Shown: in pieces, positions 1 through 6,399 of the stretch
Position numbering within the stretch: the first letter of the stretch is position 1
How the letters are laid out: every line of letters begins with the position of its first letter
From: Acetomicrobium sp. UBA3949
Lineage (GTDB): Bacteria > Synergistota > Synergistia > Synergistales > Acetomicrobiaceae
Length of the DNA: 9,396 nt
Assembly (NCBI GenBank): GCA_002385485.1
Contig: DGDP01000070.1
Coordinates: forward strand, 1 to 9,396
Direction of reading: 5' to 3'
Made by a program: the position numbers and the translations under genes
The notes under the pieces: model-generated
The model's database searches: none
Told to the model about the DNA's origin: nothing
The model's input: only the letters and a program-made list of their open reading frames with translations

Positions 1-438
1 GCACAATTTTTGAGCCCCTATGATATGCGTTTTGTTCTGGAAAAGGCGAAGGAATCGGGCAACGATCAGGTTATTTTGTGCGAAAGAGGCACGACCTTCG
101 GATATAAGCAGCTGGTTGTGGATTTTCGTTCTCTTCCCATAATGCGTTCCTTCGGTTGCCCCGTGATGTTCGATGCCACCCACAGCGTTCAGATGCCAGG
201 CGGTCAGGGAGCCTCCAGCGGCGGGAAGAGACAGTTCGTCTTACCTCTTTCGCGTGCCGCGGTATCGATGGGCATAGACGCTCTTTTCATGGAGGTCCAT
301 CCCGACCCCGACAACGCTAAAAGCGATGGCCCGAACATGGTGGCTCTTTCGAATTTGAGGGGGCTTCTCGAAGAATTGATTGCCCTTGACGACTTGGTCA
401 AAAACAGGCTGGGTTGTGTCGAGATTGAGGAGGCGTAA
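1..438 (+). CDS. kdsA: 3-deoxy-8-phosphooctulonate synthase (Kdo-8-P synthase), 3' end only
   Basis: This enzyme condenses phosphoenolpyruvate with D-arabinose-5-phosphate to give Kdo-8-phosphate, the first committed step of Kdo synthesis in the cytoplasm. The reading frame is already open at base 1 (Ala-Gln-Phe-Leu-Ser-Pro...), so only about the last 145 codons are present and the TTG at 10 is not a start. The visible part carries family signatures in order: CERGTTFGY, VVDFRSLPIM, FDATHSVQMPGGQG, an SGGKR loop, and FMEVHPDPDNAKSDGPN. The His of DATHSVQ, the Glu of MEVHP and the Asp of HPDPD/SDGPN lie in the catalytic/metal region of the family. The metal-dependent and metal-independent classes differ near the N-terminus, which is missing, so the class cannot be decided. 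It ends 5 bp before kdsD, whose ribosome-binding site (427-433) lies inside this gene. Identity is near certain. Confidence 0.95.
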   Translation, partial: AQFLSPYDMRFVLEKAKESGNDQVILCERGTTFGYKQLVVDFRSLPIMRSFGCPVMFDATHSVQMPGGQGASSGGKRQFVLPLSRAAVSMGIDALFMEVHPDPDNAKSDGPNMVALSNLRGLLEELIALDDLVKNRLGCVEIEEA

Positions 439-443
439 CCGAT

Positions 444-1463
444 ATGGAAAAGGCGATATATAAAGACAACAGAGAGCTCACCCTGTCTCGAGAGGACGGG
501 GAGTTGCTCGAGGTCGGCAGAAGGGTATTAAAGCAGGAAGCGAAGGAATTGGCCAATGCGTCGTCGCGTCTCGGGAGGGAAATCATAGAGGCGGCGAAGT
601 TGATATTTGGCTGCAAGGGTCGCGTTGTGGTATGCGGCCTGGGAAAGTCGGGCATCATAGCCAAAAAGATTGCCGCCACCTTTGCTTCTCTCGGCACGCC
701 CTCCATCTTCCTTCATGCCACGGAAGGGGTGCACGGAGATTTGGGAATGGTATGTCGAGGCGATGTGGGGATTTTTTTGAGCAACAGCGGGCAAACCAAC
801 GAGGTCTTGGAAGTGGTCCCCTATTTTAAGCGATTCGGTATTCCCATAATAGCAATAACCGGCAATGTTTCGTCGAGGTTGGGAAAAGAGGCGGATCTCG
901 TTATTGATGCGAGCGTGGAAAGGGAGGCCGATCCCCTGGGATTAGCTCCTACCAGCAGTGCCGTGGTTCAGCTTGCCATCGGAGATGCGCTTGCAGTTAT
1001 GGTCGCGGACTTGAGAAAGCTGAAAAGAGAGGATTTTGCGCTTTTCCATCCGGGAGGTTCCCTGGGAAAGAAACTCCTTTTAAAGGTAAGAGATGTCATG
1101 GGCAGTGAGGATAAACTTCCCTCAGTATCCCATAGGGCCACGGTGAGAGAGGCTCTCTTCGAGATAACAAGCAAAGGATATGGGGCTACGGTTATTGTGG
1201 ACGACGAGGGCAAGCTAAAGGGGATATTTACCGATGGCGACCTGCGCAGATTGATAGAGGATCGAGGAGAGGTTGGCGTCCTTTCCCTTCCCATCGCAGA
1301 GGTGATGACGAAAAATCCTAAGACCATAGACGCTGACGAGCTTGCCGCCAAAGGCGTCCTTCTGATGGAAAAACATGAGGTTAGCGTCTTGGTAGTGGAA
1401 AAGGATGGATTGCCCATAGGCATGGTGCATCTACACGATATGCTCAAGGCGGGGGTGGCCTAA
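444..1463 (+). CDS. kdsD: D-arabinose-5-phosphate isomerase (KpsF/GutQ/KdsD family)
   Basis: It interconverts ribulose-5-phosphate and arabinose-5-phosphate, supplying the substrate of the KdsA encoded just upstream. At 339 aa it has the full family length and domain order: an SIS (sugar isomerase) domain at about residues 45-190, then two CBS domains at about 218-275 and 284-339. SIS signatures include VCGLGKSGIIAKKIAAT (63-79), a Ser-rich FLSNSGQTNE phosphosugar site (111-120), and two histidines that match the catalytic ones of the family: His98 in GVHGDLG and His202 in FHPGGSLGKK. The ATG at 444 sits 10 nt after GAGGAGG (427-433), which lies in the end of kdsA, so the two genes are probably translated together. 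GutQ-type paralogues of other pathways share this architecture, but the location between kdsA and waaA makes the Kdo role clear. No kdsC phosphatase gene follows, so Kdo-8-P must be dephosphorylated by a product encoded elsewhere. Confidence 0.94.
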   Translation: MEKAIYKDNRELTLSREDGELLEVGRRVLKQEAKELANASSRLGREIIEAAKLIFGCKGRVVVCGLGKSGIIAKKIAATFASLGTPSIFLHATEGVHGDLGMVCRGDVGIFLSNSGQTNEVLEVVPYFKRFGIPIIAITGNVSSRLGKEADLVIDASVEREADPLGLAPTSSAVVQLAIGDALAVMVADLRKLKREDFALFHPGGSLGKKLLLKVRDVMGSEDKLPSVSHRATVREALFEITSKGYGATVIVDDEGKLKGIFTDGDLRRLIEDRGEVGVLSLPIAEVMTKNPKTIDADELAAKGVLLMEKHEVSVLVVEKDGLPIGMVHLHDMLKAGVA

Positions 1464-1484
1464 CTGAACCTGAAGTCTTATTCT

Positions 1485-2720
1485 TTGTTGATCAGCCTTG
1501 CCTATTTGGGGCTTTTCCCCTATTTAAGAATACGTTATAGGGAGGGGTTTCATCAGAGAATAGGCAAGCTTGCAAAAGGGCAATTTAATAATACAAAGGA
1601 CAGCCCAATTTGGGTTCACGGCGTTTCCGTAGGGGAAGTTCAGGCCGCCTTCCCTCTCATATATGAGGCCCGAAATGACGGCTGTTCTCTTCCCATATTC
1701 TTATCCACCGTGACTTGTACGGGAAAAAAGATGGCCGAAAAGCTGCTTTCTGAGCTCGTAGACGGGCATTTTTACTTTCCCTGGGATGTGCCTTGGATTA
1801 TAAGGCGTTTTCTCGATGACCTCACTCCCAGGGTTTATGTGGGGCTGGAGACGGAGATATGGCCCTGTCTGCTTCATGAGTTAAAAAAAAGGGAGATACC
1901 CTCTTTTTTGGTAAACGGCAGGTTTTCGGAGCGGTCCTTCAAGAAGGCCTGCAGATCCCGCGAGTTTTGGAAAGAGACCCTCGAGTGTTTTTCCAGGATA
2001 TTGGTCCGTTCCTCCGATGACGCCGATAAACTCTACTATTTGGGCGTTAGTCCGGATAAAATAAAGATCATCGGCGACGTTAAAATTGATGCCTTGCTTT
2101 TGAGGCGTGATAGGGTCGACTCCAGCGCTTTGAGGGGTAAATTGCATATAAGCGAGGAAGAACAATGTCTGATAGCCGGTAGTACCCATAACGGGGAAGA
2201 AGCCGTTGTCCTCGAGGCCTTTGATTTGGTGAAGAAACAATTTCCAAAAGCCAAGCTGATCTTGGTGCCCAGGCACCCTGAGAGAGCTCGCGACGTGAGC
2301 GCTTTGATCGGCGAAAAATTCGGAGTATCATTATATTCCGAATTGAAGGAAAGATGGGATGTTTTGGTGATCGACGAAGTCGGTCTTTTGTTCGAGCTCT
2401 ATTCTTTGGCCGATGCGGCCTTCGTCGGCGGGAGTTTGGTTCCTAAGGGAGGTCAAAATGTGCTCGAGCCGGCCTGTTTTGGAGTGCCCATAGCCTTTGG
2501 CCCCCACATGGAGGATTTTTCGATGCACGCCTCTGAGCTCAGCAAGATCGGTATTGCTCAAGTGGTGGAAGACAGCGCAAGTTTGGCTCGCTTATGGCTG
2601 AGTTCCCTGAAAATGAAGACCGAAAGCAGGAAAAGAGCCGTTGAATATGCGGAGAGCCTGGGCGGAGCAGCCGGACTTGCCGTAAAAGAGATACTGGATT
2701 GCTTGATAGGTAGAATTTAA
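1485..2720 (+). CDS. waaA: 3-deoxy-D-manno-octulosonic acid transferase (Kdo transferase, GT30)
   Basis: WaaA (KdtA) moves Kdo from CMP-Kdo onto lipid A precursor at the cytoplasmic face of the inner membrane. From the TTG at 1485 it is 411 aa. A hydrophobic N-terminal anchor (about 1-15) is followed by WVHGVSVGEVQAA (43-55), with Glu51 at the position of the catalytic base described for Aquifex WaaA. Further signatures are TVTCTGKK (75-82), YFPWDVPW (97-104), VGLETEIWPCLL (119-130), AGSTHNGEE (231-239), VPRHPER (261-267) and FVGGSLVPKGGQNVLEP (313-329). The start is uncertain. The frame is the same as kdsD, whose TAA ends at 1463, so only CTG 1464, CTG 1470, TTG 1485 or TTG 1488 can begin it. 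CTG 1464 fits the usual N-terminal length and a GGGGGTGG stretch (1451-1458), while TTG 1485 has no clear ribosome-binding site. Several motif positions depart from the usual consensus: GGQN for GGHN, VGLL for xGEL, and GPHMEDF for GPHxxNF. The family call is secure. Confidence 0.93.
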   Translation: MLISLAYLGLFPYLRIRYREGFHQRIGKLAKGQFNNTKDSPIWVHGVSVGEVQAAFPLIYEARNDGCSLPIFLSTVTCTGKKMAEKLLSELVDGHFYFPWDVPWIIRRFLDDLTPRVYVGLETEIWPCLLHELKKREIPSFLVNGRFSERSFKKACRSREFWKETLECFSRILVRSSDDADKLYYLGVSPDKIKIIGDVKIDALLLRRDRVDSSALRGKLHISEEEQCLIAGSTHNGEEAVVLEAFDLVKKQFPKAKLILVPRHPERARDVSALIGEKFGVSLYSELKERWDVLVIDEVGLLFELYSLADAAFVGGSLVPKGGQNVLEPACFGVPIAFGPHMEDFSMHASELSKIGIAQVVEDSASLARLWLSSLKMKTESRKRAVEYAESLGGAAGLAVKEILDCLIGRI

Positions 2721-2742
2721 CGCATTAACAGGAGGGGTTGCT

Positions 2743-3906
2743 TTGTCTTTTGAGATGTTCGTTCCGGGAAAGGCGTTTTTTGGAATCGGCAGCGTTTCTA
2801 AGGTAGGGGATTTGATGGGAGATGGCATAAAAAAGGTCATTATAGTCACGGATAAGAATTTGGCGAAGCACGGTACGGCGAAAAAGGTCGAGCAAATTCT
2901 CACAGCCAGAGGGATAGATGCGGTAATTTTCGATTCGGTGGAACCTGAGCCATCTGTCGAAACTACCGACGAAGCTGCTTCCTTGGCCAAAAAATTTGGC
3001 GCCCAGGCTGTGGTGGGTCTGGGGGGAGGAAGCTGTTTGGACGTGGCAAAGGCCGTAAGCGTCCTCTTGACAAATGAGGGGTCGGCTGCTAACTATCAGG
3101 GCTTGGGATTGGTCAAAAAGCCCGGTGTTTTAAAGGTAATGATACCTACCACGGCCGGTACCGGTTCGGAAGTGACTTTCACCGCCGTTTTGATCAGAAG
3201 AAGCGACGGTTTCAAAGGCGGCATCAACGACGAAAAATTGTTTGCCGATTACGCCATATTGGACCCTGAGCTCACGGTGACGGCACCTCCAAAAGTTACG
3301 GCCTCCTCTGGGATGGACGCCCTCATACATGCTTTGGAAGCCTATACCAGCAGGTATGCGACTTGGTTCAGCGACATGTTCGCCGAAGAAGCCATAAGAA
3401 GAATAGGAAAATGGATCAGGGTGGCCACCTGGAATGGAAGAAACCTGGAGGCAAGAAGCCAGATGCAATACGCAGCCTATATGGCGGGATTAGCCTTGGT
3501 CCATGCGGGGGTGGGGGCCTGCCATTCCCTTTCGTATCCTTTAGGGGGGATGTTCGGAGTCGGGCATGGAGTGGCAAATGCCCTGTTAATCCCCCATGTG
3601 GTACGGGTCAATGCCTTATGCTGTCCCGAGCGTTACACTGACGTTCTGAGATGGTTGGGATATATTGACGAAGAAGCTAAAATTAATCCAAGAGATGGTG
3701 CCTTGCTTTGTGCGGAGGCCCTGGAGGAACTGCTCGAGGATTTAGAGCTGCCTACAACTTTAGAGTCTCTCGGCGTGGGCATCACGGAAAAACATTTTTC
3801 TGAGATGGCAGAAAAAGCTTTAGCAGTCAGCAGGCCAATGGAGAATAATCCAAGAGTTTTCGATAAGGATCTTTGTATCAAAATTTATGAGGAGGCGATG
3901 AAGTAA
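2743..3906 (+). CDS. kdnB: Iron-type alcohol dehydrogenase, probable Kdo 8-dehydrogenase KdnB
   Basis: This is a 387-aa group III (iron-containing) alcohol dehydrogenase. The N-terminal dinucleotide-binding domain carries GLGGGSCLDVAK (92-103) and IPTTAGTGSEVT (134-145). The helical C-terminal domain holds the four expected metal ligands: Asp192 and His196 in GMDALIHALEAY, His261 in CHSLSYPLGG, and His275 in GHGVAN. All key residues are intact. It starts at TTG 2743, seven bases after GGAGG (2731-2735), and 22 bp after waaA. The next gene, an aminotransferase, overlaps its stop codon by one base. In Shewanella oneidensis an Fe-ADH family enzyme (KdnB) oxidises C8 of Kdo to the aldehyde, and a PLP enzyme (KdnA) aminates it to Kdo8N. 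The same pair inside a kdsA-kdsD-waaA operon makes that role the best reading. The family assignment is seen in the sequence; the substrate is inferred from context. The alternative is a fermentative alcohol or lactaldehyde dehydrogenase that happens to lie here. Confidence 0.85.
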   Translation: MSFEMFVPGKAFFGIGSVSKVGDLMGDGIKKVIIVTDKNLAKHGTAKKVEQILTARGIDAVIFDSVEPEPSVETTDEAASLAKKFGAQAVVGLGGGSCLDVAKAVSVLLTNEGSAANYQGLGLVKKPGVLKVMIPTTAGTGSEVTFTAVLIRRSDGFKGGINDEKLFADYAILDPELTVTAPPKVTASSGMDALIHALEAYTSRYATWFSDMFAEEAIRRIGKWIRVATWNGRNLEARSQMQYAAYMAGLALVHAGVGACHSLSYPLGGMFGVGHGVANALLIPHVVRVNALCCPERYTDVLRWLGYIDEEAKINPRDGALLCAEALEELLEDLELPTTLESLGVGITEKHFSEMAEKALAVSRPMENNPRVFDKDLCIKIYEEAMK

Positions 3907-5111
3907 TGCCGGGTTTTGAGCTGTTCGATCAGAAGGAAATAGACGCTCTGGCAGACGTAATTAAAAGAAAAGTGGTCCATAGGTATTCCTTTCAAGGTGT
4001 CAGAGAAGGAATTTACAGGGTGGCCGAATTTGAGGATGCCTTTGCTAAGCGCGTTGGAGCTAAATACGCTTTGGGAGTAAGTAGCGGTTCCGCGGCTTTA
4101 TACGTTGGGCTCAAGGCATTGGGAATAGGGCCGGGTGATGAAATAATAACCAGTGCCTTTACGTTCATAGCCAGCATCGAAGCAATTCTGGAGTGCGGCG
4201 CTGTCCCTGTTTTGGGCGATATAGACGAGAGCCTGAACTTGGACCCCACATCCGTGGAAAGTCTGATAACCGATAGGACTAAAGCTATAATGCCTGTACA
4301 CATGTTCGGTGCGGCTGCCGATATGGATGCCTTCAGGGAAATTTGTGATCTTCACGGTCTTTACCTGATAGAAGACGCCTGTCAGGCGGTGGGGGCTACG
4401 TATAAAGGAAAAGCCTGCGGAGGTTTGGGAATGTGGGGTGCTTTCAGCTTGGATCCCTATAAGGTGATTACCGTCGGCGAAGGCGGAATGATCTTCACCG
4501 ACGACGAAGAGCTCTACAAGAAGATGGAGTATTATCATGACCATGGCCACATTCATAATGCAAGCATAGAAAGGGGAGCCGAGGGGAAGGCCTGTCTCGG
4601 GTTCAATTTCAGGATGAGCGAGCTCCAGGGGGCCTTGGGATTAGTTCAGCTTTCGAAGCTTGATCTCGCCATCGAATCCCAGAAGAAGAATAAGAGAAAG
4701 ATGTTGGAAGCCATTGGCGACGTCGAAGGTGTTTCTTTGCGGGATCTTCCCGATCGTGATGGCGAGATCGCTTCCCATTTGGTACTGATTTTGCCCGACG
4801 GCGATGCTGCCAGGCGATTCAAAAAAGCCTGCGTTGATGCAGGAGCGGGCTGTTCTATTTTGACTGACAACACTTGGCATTACGCCAAACATTGGCTTAC
4901 TCTCAGAGAGGGCAAATATTATTCCAGGACGCGATGTCCCTTCGATTGTCCCTATGCCGAGGACATGCCTTTGTATCGTCCTATCGAGTGGACTCAAACC
5001 GACGAAATTTTGACGCGGTCGGTTATGTTCCCCATCGATGTTGTTATGGACGATGCCAGGATCGAAAGGCTTGTATCGGCCATTAACGCAGGAATAAAGG
5101 CCGCACTATAG
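3906..5111 (+). CDS. kdnA: DegT/DnrJ/EryC1/StrS aminotransferase, probable Kdo8N-forming KdnA
   Basis: This is a 401-aa PLP-dependent sugar aminotransferase of fold type I. Signatures in order are VSSGSAALYVGLKALGIG (58-75; the SGSAAL cofactor-phosphate loop), DEIITSAFTFIAS (78-90), IEDACQAVGA (155-164; Asp157 at the pyridine-nitrogen contact), FSLDPYKVITVGEGG (180-194; Lys186 as the Schiff-base lysine), and GFNFRMSELQGALG (232-245). All catalytic residues are present, so it should be a true aminotransferase and not a dehydratase-type variant. The ATG at 3906 shares its A with the TAA of the upstream dehydrogenase, and GAGGAGG (3889-3895) lies 10 nt upstream, so the two are translationally coupled. 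The inferred reaction is transfer of an amino group, probably from glutamate, to the 8-aldehyde of Kdo made by the preceding enzyme. The product would then be activated by KdsB, which is not in this window. Family certain; substrate inferred. It could instead make another amino sugar of the LPS core or O-chain. Confidence 0.86.
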   Translation: MPGFELFDQKEIDALADVIKRKVVHRYSFQGVREGIYRVAEFEDAFAKRVGAKYALGVSSGSAALYVGLKALGIGPGDEIITSAFTFIASIEAILECGAVPVLGDIDESLNLDPTSVESLITDRTKAIMPVHMFGAAADMDAFREICDLHGLYLIEDACQAVGATYKGKACGGLGMWGAFSLDPYKVITVGEGGMIFTDDEELYKKMEYYHDHGHIHNASIERGAEGKACLGFNFRMSELQGALGLVQLSKLDLAIESQKKNKRKMLEAIGDVEGVSLRDLPDRDGEIASHLVLILPDGDAARRFKKACVDAGAGCSILTDNTWHYAKHWLTLREGKYYSRTRCPFDCPYAEDMPLYRPIEWTQTDEILTRSVMFPIDVVMDDARIERLVSAINAGIKAAL

Positions 5112-5129
5112 GTTTTTTGTGGTCCGCTT

Positions 5130-5164
5130 AGGCGATCCGGCCTTTTACGGTAGGATCGCCTTTT
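5130..5164 (+). terminator. Rho-independent terminator after the Kdo operon
   Basis: A perfect 9-bp inverted repeat, AGGCGATCC (5130-5138) with GGATCGCCT (5153-5161), encloses a 14-nt loop and runs into TTTT at 5161-5164. It lies 18 bp after the aminotransferase stop and just before the end of the convergent rimI-like gene at 5170. The T tract is only on the + side, so it mainly serves the Kdo operon, though the stem could also slow transcription from the other strand. Confidence 0.75.
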
Positions 5165-5169
5165 CGCAT

Positions 5170-5655
5170 TTATACATCGACACTTTCCTCTGCTTTGACC
5201 CCTGGAAACGGAAGAGGTGAAGCCATTAGATAGGCATCCTCTCCATCTTCGTAATAACGGGAGAGGATGCGCAATTTCTTGAATCCAAATTGCTCGTAAA
5301 GCGTTATGGCCGGACGATTGGTAACTCTCACCTCCAGAAGGGCCTTCCTGCAGGTAAGCTCTAGCCCTACTTCGCCCATGGCAAGCAATAGCTGAGAGGC
5401 TACCTTGTGACGCCTGAACTCGGGGAGGACTGCCAGGTTCATTATTTTGAGAGCCCTCCCCTCTCGGCGGCATACGCCAAAACCACACAGTTTTCCCCGC
5501 CACCATGCCCCAAGGTAAAAGATGCGATCGCCGCTATATTTCAAATCGGTTTCGAAAACAACGTAGGGCCATGGGTTGGGGTGTGCCTCCTTCTCTATCG
5601 TATAAATATCGTCCAAATCATGAATATCGCAAAACTCAATATCTACTAGCAACAT
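5170..5655 (-). CDS. rimI: RimI-like GNAT N-acetyltransferase
   Basis: At 161 aa this is a single GNAT domain of the RimI type. RimI acetylates the N-terminal alanine of ribosomal protein S18, and related enzymes act on other protein N-termini. RimI-like features are an N-terminal EKEAHPNPWP (21-30), IMNLAVLPEF (71-80) on the central strand, LLEVRVTNRPAITLYEQFGF (106-125), and RYYEDGEDAYLM (133-144). Glu108 in LEVR and Tyr120 in LYE occupy the places of the general base and acid described for Salmonella RimI, with the same 12-residue spacing. The acetyl-CoA loop reads RRHKVA (81-86) where the family usually has R/Q-x-x-G-x-G/A, so the central Gly is a Lys. The ATG at 5655 follows a modest GGAG about 10 nt upstream. 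The gene stands alone and converges on the Kdo operon; the frequent partners tsaB and tsaD are absent here. GNAT family certain; S18 as substrate likely but not shown. Confidence 0.85.
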   Translation of the reverse strand: MLLVDIEFCDIHDLDDIYTIEKEAHPNPWPYVVFETDLKYSGDRIFYLGAWWRGKLCGFGVCRREGRALKIMNLAVLPEFRRHKVASQLLLAMGEVGLELTCRKALLEVRVTNRPAITLYEQFGFKKLRILSRYYEDGEDAYLMASPLPFPGVKAEESVDV

Positions 5656-5702
5656 CTCAGAAATACTCCAATCGCCATTCTCGAAGTTTGTCTCTCTTTT
5701 TA

Positions 5703-5730
5703 ATTATAAGCGAATTGGCAAACCTTGAAA
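5703..5730 (-). promoter_or_regulatory. Candidate promoter for the rimI-like gene
   Basis: On the minus strand a perfect TATAAT -10 hexamer lies at 5708-5703. Sixteen bases upstream is TTTCAA (5730-5725), a weak -35 matching three of six consensus positions. Transcription would begin near 5697 and leave a leader of roughly 40 nt before the ATG at 5655. This is a consensus match only. Confidence 0.4.
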
Positions 5731-5754
5731 TATTACGATAAATTGTCGAAGGGG

Positions 5755-5783
5755 TGGAGAATATGTGCCCTTGCTTATATAAT
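5755..5783 (+). promoter_or_regulatory. Candidate sigma-70 type promoter for the 177-aa gene and cstA
   Basis: TGGAGA (5755-5760; four of six matches to TTGACA) and a perfect TATAAT (5778-5783) are separated by the ideal 17 bp. They lie 76 bp before the TTG start at 5860, giving a leader of about 70 nt. The surrounding region is AT-rich, so chance -10 matches are possible, but the spacing and position fit well. Confidence 0.5.
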
Positions 5784-5817
5784 CTAGGTGTAGAATATAT
5801 AAGAATTTATATTTGAC

Positions 5818-5844
5818 GCCTTCGCTACCTTTCAGCGAGTTGGC
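5818..5844 (+). promoter_or_regulatory. Possible leader hairpin just upstream of a ribosome-binding site
   Basis: TTCGCT (5821-5826) can pair with AGCGAG (5834-5839; one G-U pair), extended by GCC (5818-5820) with GGC (5842-5844) across a two-base bulge. The hairpin ends one base before the AAGAGG ribosome-binding site (5845-5850) of the 177-aa gene. It has no T tract, so it is not a terminator. It could affect mRNA stability or initiation, or be chance. Confidence 0.3.
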
Positions 5845-5859
5845 AAGAGGTGTTCGGCT

Positions 5860-6393
5860 TTGGATAAAGGATCTTATCTGGCCATGTTGGAGCAAAGGCA
5901 CAGGCATTATTTCGATGTCTTCAAAGATCATAAAATTGAAAAAACAACCTTTGATCTATATGCGGAATGCCATGTCAAGACGGAACGCACCGTCTTGGGT
6001 TTTTCCCTCGATTCCTACGAGAGTCACGATTACAGGATGGTTAAATGTTACGACAGGCCCGTTTTAAAGGAGATAGAAGGGCTGTGCAGTTGGGTTACAT
6101 CGCACTGTGATATTTGGGTTAATCCACGGGACGATCATATGTGCACTTTTCTCACCTTAGTGGTAATATTAAGCGAAAAGCCTGCTAGCGATGTCATCAG
6201 CTTTTCTAAAAAAGTAAAATATAATCGTTATTTCAAGTTTGGCCTCAGGGGTTGGTGCGAATTGAGATTTTTGCTGGTGGATTTGACGAGTGGTAGAGTT
6301 TGGTGTAACGGCAGCGGCAAAAGAGTGAAAGAAGACTTTGAGGTTAAGCCGGCATCGAGCGGTTTCCTTGAAAAAATACTGTTTTGGAGGTGA
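5860..6393 (+). CDS. Uncharacterised 177-aa soluble protein, coupled to cstA
   Basis: I do not recognise a named family with confidence. The protein has no signal peptide or membrane segment and should be cytoplasmic. Its layout (an N-terminal YLAMLEQRHRHYFDV helix, FDLYAECHVKTER, then DDHMCTFLTLVVILSEKP, and a C-terminal FGLRGWCELRFLLVDL strand region) reminds me of uncharacterised proteins from Clostridia, but this is from memory and unverified. It contains seven cysteines (37, 63, 76, 83, 95, 133, 149), not arranged in a clear CxxC metal site, and is rich in aromatic residues. The start is TTG 5860, nine bases after AAGAGG (5845-5850); the first in-frame ATG is at 5884. The TGA stop lies within the ribosome-binding site of the cstA-like gene, so their translation is probably linked. 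A role in regulating or assisting the carrier is possible, but only context supports it. Confidence 0.75.
   Translation: MDKGSYLAMLEQRHRHYFDVFKDHKIEKTTFDLYAECHVKTERTVLGFSLDSYESHDYRMVKCYDRPVLKEIEGLCSWVTSHCDIWVNPRDDHMCTFLTLVVILSEKPASDVISFSKKVKYNRYFKFGLRGWCELRFLLVDLTSGRVWCNGSGKRVKEDFEVKPASSGFLEKILFWR
6386..6393 (+). promoter_or_regulatory. Ribosome-binding site of cstA overlapping the upstream stop codon
   Basis: GGAGGTGA at 6386-6393 is a near-perfect anti-16S match placed 6 nt before the ATG at 6400. Its last three bases are the TGA stop of the 177-aa gene. Ribosomes ending that gene would therefore uncover or occupy the site, a classic arrangement for translational coupling. Confidence 0.8.
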
Positions 6394-6399
6394 AGTAAT

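Noticed and set aside
398..706. Minus-strand open frame of about 102 codons across the kdsA/kdsD junction
   Set aside because: It lies antisense to two well-supported genes, has low-complexity Ser-rich composition and no family motif.
968..1447. Minus-strand open frame of 159 codons opposite kdsD
   Set aside because: It is a shadow of kdsD; its Ser/Thr/Pro-rich composition and lack of any recognisable domain mark it as non-coding.
2743..3906. Reading the Fe-ADH as a fermentative ethanol or butanol dehydrogenase
   Set aside because: The family allows it, but the position between waaA and a coupled sugar aminotransferase fits KdnB better; it is kept only as the alternative.
4098..4556. Minus-strand frame of 152 codons opposite the aminotransferase
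   Set aside because: The + strand encodes an intact DegT-type enzyme with catalytic lysine; the antisense frame has no motif or ribosome-binding site.
4994..5506. Minus-strand frame of 170 codons spanning the terminator and the rimI-like gene
   Set aside because: It runs through the operon terminator and overlaps the clear GNAT frame on the same strand, with Arg/Ser-rich, non-protein-like composition.
5794..5817. AT-rich inverted repeat near AATATA...TATATT upstream of the 177-aa gene, considered as an operator
   Set aside because: The arms are short and made only of A/T in an AT-rich stretch, so chance is a sufficient explanation.
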